DNA of 64,000 nucleotides from an uncultured Collinsella sp. (lineage in GTDB: Bacteria; Actinomycetota; Coriobacteriia; Coriobacteriales; Coriobacteriaceae): contig UQIV01000009.1 in the NCBI GenBank assembly GCA_900541205.1, forward strand, positions 1-64,000, written 5' to 3'. The notes beneath the pieces are model-generated. The model worked only from the letters and a program-made list of their open reading frames with translations, made no database searches and was not told where the DNA came from. The translations under genes and the position numbers were made by a program. This document shows positions 8,084-15,443 of the stretch, piece by piece (the stretch's first letter is position 1; each line of letters opens with the position of its first letter).

Positions 8084-9169
8084 TTACAGTGCGAAGGCAT
8101 CGACGTTGCCCCAGTGGCGGCGCAGCGTAATAGCGGCGGCGGGTTCGGTATTGTCAAAGACGACCGACCATTGCGTATTGCTGGTGATGTCTTCCGGATT
8201 GGGCTCTTGGGCTGCGGCGCGAAGGGCCTTCCAAGCGACTGCCTCGTCCTGGGCACCGGCGTGGGCGTCAAGGACATCGGCGATTGCGACGGCGCGCTCT
8301 TTACCATGGCCCAGCTCACCATTCTTTTGGTTGGGCAGCACTTCGTCGCCATAGCAGGCGTAGAAGTTCGTAACCTGGCGTACAGGAGTTGCTTTGAAAG
8401 CGCGGTCCGGATCGTGCGGATCCCACTCCACCACCCGCGCGTCACCGGCGGCGTCGTTGATAAAGAAGTGGTAATCGCGTCCTGCCATGGCGTGCATGTC
8501 GTAGGCGGAAAGCAGGTCGACAGCTTCTTGCGTGGTGGCGGCACGGTCGAGCACCAGACGGATGGCGAGCGAGGTATTGATGACGGGGCGTTGCGTGTCC
8601 TGGTCACAGGGCTTGGAATCCAGAGTGAGTACGGCAATGGACACGCCGCATTCGTTAACACCGTCGAGCTGGGCAAACGGGCCCATGAGTGCGGCGGCGC
8701 GTCCGCCGACGGAGTCAAGCGGAGTGTTATCACCCAGGTTGTTAAGGGCAGCAAACCCGATGGAGGCATAGCCGTCGCGTGGGTGATTGCGCACCAGCAG
8801 CGCCGAGGTGTCGTCCTTAAAGTCGTAATTGCGACCGGTGCGCACGCGGCCTTCGGCATCTACGGCGACAAAAGCGCTGCAGGCAAACTGGGGCGCCCGG
8901 ACATGTACCGGCACACCGGGCAGCACCTGCGCCACCACGGCATCGATGTAGGCCTGGTCGTCGCGCACGCCAGCGGCGATGATGCGATCAAGATCGTAGT
9001 CGTAGGCGATGTCGATTGCGTACAGGTCATAGCCATCCGCGTAGCTGGTCAAGCGTTTGAGCGACGCGGCGGACTTGATTTGCTTGCGGTAAACGATGCC
9101 GGCGGCAGCGGCAAGGCCGACGGCGACTCCCGCGACACCGCAGGCGATGGCAATGTTACGTGGCTTCAT
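8084..9169 (-). CDS. Membrane-anchored Ntn hydrolase, choloylglycine/penicillin V acylase-like
   Basis: A 361-residue protein of the linear amide C-N hydrolase superfamily. Residues 4-27 form a membrane anchor or uncleaved signal. The mature fold starts around the predicted nucleophile Cys97 in FACSAFVAVDAEG, followed by the family signature GRNYDF (112-117), a LDGVNECGVSIAVL segment and the NTSLAIRLVLD...EAVDLL block. In bile salt hydrolases the nucleophile directly follows Met1; here it is internal, so cleavage before Cys97 would be needed to free it. The ATG at 9169 has a GAGGAG site. The substrate could be an N-acyl amide, a beta-lactam-like compound or a conjugated bile acid; sequence cannot decide. 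Confidence 0.85.
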   Translation of the reverse strand: MKPRNIAIACGVAGVAVGLAAAAGIVYRKQIKSAASLKRLTSYADGYDLYAIDIAYDYDLDRIIAAGVRDDQAYIDAVVAQVLPGVPVHVRAPQFACSAFVAVDAEGRVRTGRNYDFKDDTSALLVRNHPRDGYASIGFAALNNLGDNTPLDSVGGRAAALMGPFAQLDGVNECGVSIAVLTLDSKPCDQDTQRPVINTSLAIRLVLDRAATTQEAVDLLSAYDMHAMAGRDYHFFINDAAGDARVVEWDPHDPDRAFKATPVRQVTNFYACYGDEVLPNQKNGELGHGKERAVAIADVLDAHAGAQDEAVAWKALRAAAQEPNPEDITSNTQWSVVFDNTEPAAAITLRRHWGNVDAFAL

Positions 9170-9330
9170 GACGGCTCCTCTCGTCCTGTTAGCGTAATTG
9201 TCGCAAAAGGAGCGCGGGCATGATGGCTCAACTTGGTGAGCGGCGCGGGATTAAACATGGAATGAAAGGCGCGGCGCTGGCGTGGCGGGGTATGCTGGAA
9301 GGGACCATCAACCCAGCGAAAGGGGAGAGC

Positions 9331-10716
9331 ATGACGGATCAGGAAGCGCCCGAGCGCGTGTACGTGACGGCCGACGATATCGAGGCCGCCAACGACCTCA
9401 TTGACTTTATCGAGGCATGCCCCAGCATGTTCCATACGGCGGCGACCATTATGGCCGAACTCGACGAGGCAGGCTTTACCTACCTGCGCGAGAATGCGGC
9501 GTGGGATATCGAGCCGGGCGGTCGCTATTACACGCAGCGCAACACCTCGAGCGTTGTTGCCTTTAAGGTGGGCGAGGACCTGGCCGCGACGTGGGGCGAG
9601 GACGGCGTTGCCGGCGACTACCATTTTCAGCTGACGGCGTCGCACAGCGACTCGCCGACGTTTAAGGTCAAGGCCGTGCCCGAGCTCGACGGCGCAGGCG
9701 AGACGCTGCGCCTGAACACCGAGGCCTACGGCGGCATGATCGACTACACCTGGTTCGATCGCCCGCTGGCGCTCGCGGGCCGCGTGCTGGTGCGCGAGGG
9801 CGACCGTATTGAGAGCCGTCTGCTTGCCACCGAGCGCGAGGTCGCTATTATCCCGAGCCTTGCCATCCACATGAACCGCGGCGTTAACGAGGGCTTTGCG
9901 CCCAACCGCGCCGTCGACCTGTGCCCGCTCATCAGCGCTGGCGACCTTAAGCAGGGCGACTTTGACGCCCTGATTGCCGACGAGCTGGATGTTGAGCCCG
10001 AGCAAATTCTGGGCCGCGATCTGTTCCTGGTCAACCGCCAGGATGCGCGCATTTGGGGCTGGGCCGACGAGTTTATCTCGACGCCCAAGCTCGACGACCT
10101 GGCCTGCGCCTACACCTCGCTACAGGCATTTTTGGGTTCCGAGAACGCGCACGATGTCTCGGTCTTCTGCTGCTTTGATAACGAGGAGGTTGGCTCCGAG
10201 ACCAAGCAGGGCGCCATGTCGACCTTCTTGGCCGACGCGCTGCGCCGCATCAACGGATCGCTGGGCTTTGACGACGAGTCGTACCATCGCGCCCTTGCCG
10301 CCTCGATGCTCGTGAGCTGCGACAACGCGCATGCCGTGCATCCCAACCATGCCGAGAAGTGCGATGCGCGCAACCAGGTTGTGCTCAACGGCGGCATCGT
10401 TATCAAGGAAGCCGCCAACCAGCACTACTGCACCGATGCCTTTAGCCGCGCGGTGTTCCAGGCTATTTGCGATGACGCCGACGTACCCACACAGGCCTTC
10501 GCCAACAAGAGCGATATGGCCGGCGGTTCCACCCTCGGCAATCTGTCTAATATGCAGGCGAGTATGCATGCCGTGGACGTGGGCCTACCGCAGCTGGCCA
10601 TGCACTCAAGCTACGAGACCGGCGGCGTACGCGACGTGATGTACGCCATCCGCGCCCTCACCGCCTTCTACGAGCGAAACCTAACCATCAACGGAGCCGA
10701 AAGCGTGGAACTCTAA
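9331..10716 (+). CDS. apeB: M18 family aminopeptidase (aspartyl aminopeptidase type)
   Basis: A cytoplasmic zinc aminopeptidase that removes N-terminal residues, in this family mostly acidic ones. The protein has 461 residues. Visible sites are the metal-binding TASHSDSP (His105), the acidic DNEEVGSETKQGA segment, a HAVHPNHAEK segment with metal-ligand His, and the C-terminal HSSYETGGVRDV block. The start is set at the ATG at 9331 because AAAGGGGAG lies just upstream; the open frame continues upstream to 9220 without a good site. A small ORF starts directly after the stop codon. Confidence 0.93.
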   Translation: MTDQEAPERVYVTADDIEAANDLIDFIEACPSMFHTAATIMAELDEAGFTYLRENAAWDIEPGGRYYTQRNTSSVVAFKVGEDLAATWGEDGVAGDYHFQLTASHSDSPTFKVKAVPELDGAGETLRLNTEAYGGMIDYTWFDRPLALAGRVLVREGDRIESRLLATEREVAIIPSLAIHMNRGVNEGFAPNRAVDLCPLISAGDLKQGDFDALIADELDVEPEQILGRDLFLVNRQDARIWGWADEFISTPKLDDLACAYTSLQAFLGSENAHDVSVFCCFDNEEVGSETKQGAMSTFLADALRRINGSLGFDDESYHRALAASMLVSCDNAHAVHPNHAEKCDARNQVVLNGGIVIKEAANQHYCTDAFSRAVFQAICDDADVPTQAFANKSDMAGGSTLGNLSNMQASMHAVDVGLPQLAMHSSYETGGVRDVMYAIRALTAFYERNLTINGAESVEL

Positions 10717-10899
10717 ATGCGAGCCGAAGAAATGAAGGCCGAGCGTGGGGCTCAGCTTATTGATCGGGGTTTACAGCTGTTCGTCGCCGCTTGCCATGAG
10801 TCAGGGGTCGACGTTTCCAAGGCGCGACCAACGAGTGCTGAAGAACTCAAGCGTAACGCCTATTCGGACCGCTATGACGAGGAGACGGACTGGCTCTAA
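10717..10899 (+). CDS. Small hypothetical protein, 60 residues
   Basis: The ATG abuts the stop codon of the M18 gene. The product is hydrophilic, with MRAEEMKAERGAQLIDRG at the start and an acidic aromatic tail SDRYDEETDWL. Its composition is protein-like rather than antisense-like. There is no clear ribosome binding site, so translation would depend on coupling. A second ATG at 10732 is also possible. I do not recognise the family. Confidence 0.4.
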   Translation: MRAEEMKAERGAQLIDRGLQLFVAACHESGVDVSKARPTSAEELKRNAYSDRYDEETDWL

Positions 10900-10983
10900 T
10901 AAGCGAAGTGTCGAAAACGCTAGATGTATGTTTGATATCACTTTGGCGAGAGTGTCGCAGACAGAACTACCGGTATGGCGCAA

Positions 10984-11056
10984 GCCAACCTGACCCCATT
11001 GCACCAAACCTACCAAAAAGGGACAGGTTCATTTTGGCAGGCTTTATCTGGGCAAA
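10984..11056 (+). repeat. Intergenic repeats of the GGGACAGG and GGTCAGG types
   Basis: Positions 11009-11056 carry the conserved unit CCTACCAAAAAGGGACAGG...ATTTTGGCAGG...TTTATCTGGGCAAA, whose CCAAAA/TTTTGG ends can pair. Just before it, 10984-11008 read on the minus strand as TTTGGTGCAATGGGGTCAGG, similar to the hairpin at 51955. Confidence 0.75.
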
Positions 11057-11123
11057 TGCCGCAATGCCAACAGCTGGACGGAATTGTTAAGACACCGCGG
11101 GTTGAGCAAACGTCAGCGAGCGA

Positions 11124-11215
11124 CGTCCAGAGCGAACAAGTTGGCAGGAAAAAGGCGAGGCATTGACCTTCTGGTCATGCCTCGCCTTTTGAATGACAAA
11201 TTGTCGCTCTGGACG
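11124..11215. terminator. Nested hairpin with terminator-like core
   Basis: Outer arms CGTCCAGAGCGA (11124-11135) and TCGCTCTGGACG (11204-11215) enclose an inner 14-bp stem, AAAAGGCGAGGCAT (11150-11163) with its complement at 11177-11190. The inner stem starts with A and ends with T, as in bidirectional terminators. It separates the M18 side from the 2-hydroxyacid dehydrogenase gene. Confidence 0.75.
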
Positions 11216-11219
11216 GCGC

Positions 11220-11311
11220 GCAGCGTCGACCGGTCCGCCGTTCGTTAGAACGGCGGAACCCATGGGGCTCGCAGCGTCGAGGGGTTCCGGCGTTTGGTAA
11301 AACGCCGGAAC
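11220..11311. repeat. Tandem pair of stem-loops, 51-bp period
   Basis: Two copies of GCAGCGTCGA followed by a hairpin. The first has CCGCCGTT with AACGGCGG; the second has TTCCGGCGTTT with AAACGCCGGAA. The stems differ but stay paired. They fill the gap up to the end of the dehydrogenase gene at 11315. Confidence 0.7.
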
Positions 11312-11314
11312 AAC

Positions 11315-12250
11315 CTAATGCTCAATCCAGCAACGCAGGGTCTCGCCGGCTTGCAGGTGACGCAGATTCTCTGCGGCAATGTCGACCACATTGTTGAGCG
11401 TGGCTGCCAGGTGAAACCAACCGGAGACGTGCGGCGTGATGAGCATGTTGGGTGCATCCCACAGTGGGCTTGTCTCAGGCAGCGGCTCGGGGTCGGTGAC
11501 GTCGACCGCGGCGCCGGCGAGATGTCCCGACTCCAGAGCGGCAACCAAATCGTCGGCAACCACAAGATCGCCGCGGCCGCCGTTGGCAAAGAAGGCGCCC
11601 GGCTTCATCGCGGCGAAGAACTCGGCGTTCGCCAGGCCGCGGGTTCCGGGTGTGCTGGGCATAAAGGATGCGACGATGTCAGCCTCGGCCAGGCGCTCGG
11701 ACAGGGCGTCCATGCCGTCCATATCCTCAAACACAATGGGGTAGACGAGCGGGTGGCGCTTGATGCCGCGGACGTGCGCGCCCATGCTGCGGCAGAGCGT
11801 GGCGAAGTGACCACCGATATCGCCCGCGCCCAGCACCAGCACATTGGCGTTTTTGAGCGAGGTGACCGGCCCCAAATCCTTCCAGCGATGCTTGCGCTGC
11901 AAGTCGTGATAGCCGGGCAGGCGCTTCATCATAGACAGCACCATGGCAAACATGTGCTCGCTTACGGCCTGGCCGTAGGCGCCTACCGAGCAAGACAGTT
12001 TGGCGTCGGCCGGCACGGTGCCGGCAGCAAGGTAGTCGTCATAGCCCGCGGTCTGCAATTGCAACAGCTGGAGATGCTCGCATGCCGTGAGCATGTCAGG
12101 GTCGATGTTGCCCAGAATTACGTCGGCGTTGGCGACCTGTTCACGCGTGATGGCGTCGGAGCTCGTGTAGATAAAGTCCTCGCCCGGAGCGCTCGACTCA
12201 AGAATTGCGCGATGACGGTCGTTGACGGGCAGCAAAACCAGGATGTTCAC
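11315..12250 (-). CDS. D-2-hydroxyacid dehydrogenase family protein
   Basis: An NAD-dependent oxidoreductase of the D-isomer-specific 2-hydroxyacid dehydrogenase family, about 311 residues. The Rossmann motif is VLVLGAGDIGGHFA near residue 140. The catalytic region contains FANGGRGDLVV (Arg), DPEPLPETSPLWDAPN (acid) and ITPHVSGW (His). The start is placed at GTG 12250 (reading VNILVLLPVND) because GGAGAGG lies upstream; the longer frame extends into a repeat. An intergenic repeat and the map terminator lie immediately upstream. Substrate unknown; the divergent N-terminal domain does not point to a specific acid. Confidence 0.9.
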   Translation of the reverse strand: MNILVLLPVNDRHRAILESSAPGEDFIYTSSDAITREQVANADVILGNIDPDMLTACEHLQLLQLQTAGYDDYLAAGTVPADAKLSCSVGAYGQAVSEHMFAMVLSMMKRLPGYHDLQRKHRWKDLGPVTSLKNANVLVLGAGDIGGHFATLCRSMGAHVRGIKRHPLVYPIVFEDMDGMDALSERLAEADIVASFMPSTPGTRGLANAEFFAAMKPGAFFANGGRGDLVVADDLVAALESGHLAGAAVDVTDPEPLPETSPLWDAPNMLITPHVSGWFHLAATLNNVVDIAAENLRHLQAGETLRCWIEH

Positions 12251-12270
12251 AAGCAGTCCTCTCCGCTCGA

Positions 12271-12317
12271 CCTGCCAAAAAGGGACAGGTTTATTTTGGC
12301 AGGTTTTATCAGGCAAA
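12271..12317 (+). repeat. GGGACAGG-loop intergenic repeat
   Basis: The best preserved copy: CCTGCCAAAA and TTTTGGCAGG make a perfect 10-bp stem around AGGGACAGGTTTA, followed by TTTTATCAGGCAAAACG. It lies directly upstream of the dehydrogenase start. Confidence 0.85.
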
Positions 12318-12329
12318 ACGCTATAAAAA

Positions 12330-12374
12330 CGCCGGGCTACGCGATGGTTAACATATCCATCGCGTAGCCCGGCG
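12330..12374 (-). terminator. Terminator of map
   Basis: Perfect 18-bp arms (CGCCGGGCTACGCGATGG and its complement) with a 9-base loop, followed on the minus strand by TTTTT. It ends map just after its stop codon. Confidence 0.88.
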
Positions 12375-12383
12375 CATCCACAG

Positions 12384-13271
12384 CTACCAGCTCAGCAGCT
12401 CGTAACCATCCTCGGTCACCACGAGCTGTACCTCGCACTGGGCCGAATCGCTGCCGTCCTTGGTGCGCACGCACCAACCGTCGCCCTTGCTGATTTTGAT
12501 GTCGGGCGCTCCGGCGTTGACCATGGGCTCGATGGTAAAGACCATGCCCGGAGCCATGATGGTGTCCACATCGGGCGCCTCGGTGGTAAAGCCCACAAAC
12601 GGGTCCTCGTGGAACTCCTTACCGATGCCGTGCCCGCCGTACTCGCGCACCACGCTAAAACCGGCGTCCTCGACGGTCTTTTGCACGGCCTCGGCCATAA
12701 CGGACAGCGGCAGCCATGGCTTGACGGCTGCCAAGCCCGCCTCCACGCTGGCGCGGGTGACGTTGACCAGGCGCTGGCGCTCGGCAGAGACCTCGCCGAT
12801 GCAGAACATGCGGCTCGAATCACTAAAGTAACCGTCCAGGATCGTGGAGCAGTCCACATTGATGATGTCGCCCTCGTGCAGCACATCCGCATCGCAGGGG
12901 ATACCGTGGCAGACGACGTCGTTGATCGAGGTGCACACGCTCTTGGGATAGCCCTCGTAGTTAAGATCGGCCGGCGTGCCGCCGTGCTCGACGGTGTAGT
13001 CGTAGATCATCTGGTCGATCTGGTTGGTGGTCATGCCTGCGGCGATATGCTCGCCCACATAATCGAGCACGCCCACGTTGATGGCGGCCGAGCGCTTGAT
13101 GCCCTCGATATCGGTGGGCGTCTTGTAGAGCGTGCGGGGCAGAACCTCCCAGCCCTCTTCCCACAAGCGCTCGAGGCGCTCATCAAAGGCGCTATGGCAT
13201 TTCTTATATTTTTTGCCGCTGCCGCACCAGCAGGCGTCGTTGCGGCCGGGCACGGGTCCATTGTCAAACAT
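12384..13271 (-). CDS. map: Type I methionine aminopeptidase with N-terminal SEC-C zinc motif
   Basis: It removes the initiator methionine from nascent proteins. Residues 9-26 hold the SEC-C motif GRNDACWCGSGKKYKKCH, a zinc knuckle thought to bind ribosome or chaperone partners. The catalytic domain follows, with NDVVCHGIP, the metal ligands in INVDCSTILDGYFSDSSR, GGHGIGKEFHEDP, FTIEPM and QCEVQLVVTEDG. The 295-residue length fits SEC-C-containing MetAPs. Single gene with its own strong terminator. No other MetAP is visible in the window. Confidence 0.95.
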   Translation of the reverse strand: MFDNGPVPGRNDACWCGSGKKYKKCHSAFDERLERLWEEGWEVLPRTLYKTPTDIEGIKRSAAINVGVLDYVGEHIAAGMTTNQIDQMIYDYTVEHGGTPADLNYEGYPKSVCTSINDVVCHGIPCDADVLHEGDIINVDCSTILDGYFSDSSRMFCIGEVSAERQRLVNVTRASVEAGLAAVKPWLPLSVMAEAVQKTVEDAGFSVVREYGGHGIGKEFHEDPFVGFTTEAPDVDTIMAPGMVFTIEPMVNAGAPDIKISKGDGWCVRTKDGSDSAQCEVQLVVTEDGYELLSW

Positions 13272-13323
13272 GGCTAACTTCCTTTCATCCGCAGCTAGTA
13301 TAGCCCACCCACGCGTCCATAAG

Positions 13324-13390
13324 AGTTGCGGTGATATAGTTCCGATTTAAGCTGTTTAACAGCATAAACAGGAACTATATCACCGCAACT
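13324..13390. repeat. Long inverted repeat, 20-bp perfect arms
   Basis: The arms at 13324-13343 and 13371-13390 are exact complements, starting AGTTGCGGTGATATAG on the left. They enclose a 27-base loop that itself holds GCTGTT/AACAGC. The element lies between the map start and the end of the radical SAM gene, so it may also act as a terminator on the minus strand. The function is not evident. Confidence 0.8.
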
Positions 13391-13431
13391 GATGGAGCGG
13401 GATGGCGGGCACTAGCTGCTGCGTGGTTTTG

Positions 13432-14208
13432 CTAGTAGCTCACCTGGCAGGGAATGTCGAGGGTGCGCACGCGTGCGGCAATGGCGTCGAGCACCTCAGG
13501 CGCCGCTTTGGCAAGGCCGGCGACCGGCGTCTCGCGCGCCACCGTGTAGATGGTCGCTTCTTGTGGGCGAATGCGCTCAAGCGCCGCGAGCCAGGGGGCA
13601 ACGTACTCCTCGCCGGTGTTGTCGATGAGCTTGCCCTGATACTCGCCGTTCAAAAAGATCGTCTGGATAATAACGTGACCGTCAAAGCTTGCGAACGTCT
13701 CAATCTGGTGCTCGACGTCGTAGGGGCCAACAGGCTGGTCGAGCAGCTGGATAAATGCCGGATCGACCGTATCGAGCTTAAGAATGTTGTCGTCGACCAT
13801 CATGAGCGCGTCGTGCACCTCGGGGCGATCGGCGCGCGTGCCGTTGGAGAGCACGGCGATCTTGGAGTTTGGGGCAAGCTCGTCGCGCAGCGCGACGGCG
13901 CCGGCGATGGCCTGCGGAAACTCCGGTGCGGCGGTGGGCTCGCCGTTGCCTGCGAAGGTGATCACATCGGGGAGCTCGCCCTCGGCTGTCATCTCGCGCA
14001 GCTTTGCCTCGAGCGCGTCGAGTACCACGGCAGCTGTGTTGTGCGGCTCATGGCAGGGGCGCTCGGCATTGAGGCCGTTTTCGCAGTAAATGCAGTCGAA
14101 CGTGCAGATTTTGCCGCTGGCCGGCATCATGTTGACGCCGAGCGAGAGACCAAGGCGACGGCTGCGAACGGGCCCAAAGATGGGGCTGGCATTCAAAAAC
14201 GTAGACAT
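13432..14208 (-). CDS. Radical SAM protein (COG0731-like)
   Basis: A 258-residue radical S-adenosylmethionine enzyme. The cluster motif CTFDCIYC binds [4Fe-4S], and FAGNGEPTAAPEF matches the GGE-like SAM-binding strand. The organisation, with SRRLGLSLGVNMMP before the cluster, is that of the COG0731 group, which is related to wybutosine-type and other uncharacterised radical SAM enzymes. The start is placed at 14208 (MSTFLNASPIFGP), 9 bases after GAGGAG; an ATG at 14214 is possible. The upstream open frame is not used. The reaction is unknown. Confidence 0.9.
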   Translation of the reverse strand: MSTFLNASPIFGPVRSRRLGLSLGVNMMPASGKICTFDCIYCENGLNAERPCHEPHNTAAVVLDALEAKLREMTAEGELPDVITFAGNGEPTAAPEFPQAIAGAVALRDELAPNSKIAVLSNGTRADRPEVHDALMMVDDNILKLDTVDPAFIQLLDQPVGPYDVEHQIETFASFDGHVIIQTIFLNGEYQGKLIDNTGEEYVAPWLAALERIRPQEATIYTVARETPVAGLAKAAPEVLDAIAARVRTLDIPCQVSY

Positions 14209-14433
14209 AGGCATATGCTCCTCAAGACAATTGTGCCTAAGCATAGCATCGGCTCCAAAGCAGGGTGCGGGCTCTTGCTTTACAAGTTTCGTTTTTTCAC
14301 GTCGCTCATTATGCCGTGTCATGAAAAGCCTCGGGTCGGGTAAAGTTAATCTGTTAACAAGGTGTAAGGCAATGCGGGTCCATCCAACCGCACTGACGTG
14401 CAACTGGATGAGCATTGATGATGGGGGCACAAC

Positions 14434-15231
14434 ATGGATTTTACGGTCGAGAATGCGGGCACCACGATTGCCTGTCGCGAATATGCCGGCCCGGATGTGT
14501 CGCCTGATACTCCTGCCTTGGTGTGCGTGCACGGCGCTTGTGTCGACGGCACATTTTTTGACGGTATCGCTTGTGAGCTCAGTCGCAACTACCGCGTAAT
14601 TGCCTACGACCGCCGCGGCTGCGGTGACAGCAGCGATGCGGCAGACGACAGCTATGATCTTGCCGCTCAGGCCGCCGACCTGCAAGCCGTGATCGAACAC
14701 GTTGGCGCTCCGGCAAATGTGCTTGCGCATAGCGCCGGTACGTTGGTGGCGCTGGAGCTTCTTCGTACCGAACCCCATCTCGTCGCCCGTGCGATTCTGC
14801 ATGAGCCGGCTGTGTCGGCCGAAGGCGTCGGTATGGGCGCAGCTCCGGTTTTGCTCGATATGATTGCGGCTGGAAAGGTTTCAAGGGCGCTCCGGCTTTT
14901 CTTGGGAGCTCTCGGCGACTTGGACCCCGAGGCTCCTGGGACGACCGAAGCGGAAGTCAAACATGCCCTGCGCAATGGTCGTTGCTTTATGGCCAATGAA
15001 TACGGAACAAATATGACATATGCTCCCGACTGGGAGCGCGCCCGCGCGTCAAAGGCGGTGTCGGCCGTGTTTTTGGGCGAGCTTTCGGTCGATACACCTC
15101 GCGAGGCTGGTACGAGGGTGGCGGCTGAGCTTTTGGGCTGTCCACTCGTAATGGTTCCCGGCGCGCACAACGGCCTGCGCGATCGCCCGACAGCGGCTGC
15201 CCAGACTGTCCGTGGCATCCTGGGGTTCTAA
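14434..15231 (+). CDS. Alpha/beta hydrolase
   Basis: A 265-residue soluble hydrolase. The oxyanion segment CVHGACVDGTFF lies near residue 30, YDRRGCGDS near 66, and the nucleophile elbow is AHSAGT near residue 99, where the usual first Gly is Ala. A cap region follows, and a C-terminal PGAHNGLRDRP supplies the likely catalytic His. It appears monocistronic. The sequence does not reveal a substrate; esterase-type or C-C hydrolase activity are both possible. The 180-bp gap after it shows no further gene. Confidence 0.88.
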   Translation: MDFTVENAGTTIACREYAGPDVSPDTPALVCVHGACVDGTFFDGIACELSRNYRVIAYDRRGCGDSSDAADDSYDLAAQAADLQAVIEHVGAPANVLAHSAGTLVALELLRTEPHLVARAILHEPAVSAEGVGMGAAPVLLDMIAAGKVSRALRLFLGALGDLDPEAPGTTEAEVKHALRNGRCFMANEYGTNMTYAPDWERARASKAVSAVFLGELSVDTPREAGTRVAAELLGCPLVMVPGAHNGLRDRPTAAAQTVRGILGF

Positions 15232-15443
15232 CAGCTGCAAAAAACAAAACAGGCTTCACTCGCAAACGTTTCGGCCGTGTCAACAAATGTGCTCAAGACC
15301 TCACGTCTGCGGCTTCAATCGCGCCGTCTGCCAACTCATAAAAATGTAACAGCATTCACGTGCTTACCTGCATCGGCAAGGTGTTAACCTTGTAACATTT
15401 GGAACCCACCGCTACCATGCGAAACTATCGAAAGGGCCCCCAT

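Noticed and set aside
8084..9169. Calling the Ntn hydrolase a bile salt hydrolase
   Set aside because: The nucleophile does not follow the initiator Met and there is an N-terminal anchor, so substrate cannot be claimed.
14209..14802. Upstream extension of the radical SAM gene on the minus strand
   Set aside because: It overlaps the alpha/beta hydrolase on the opposite strand and a GAGGAG site supports the start at 14208.
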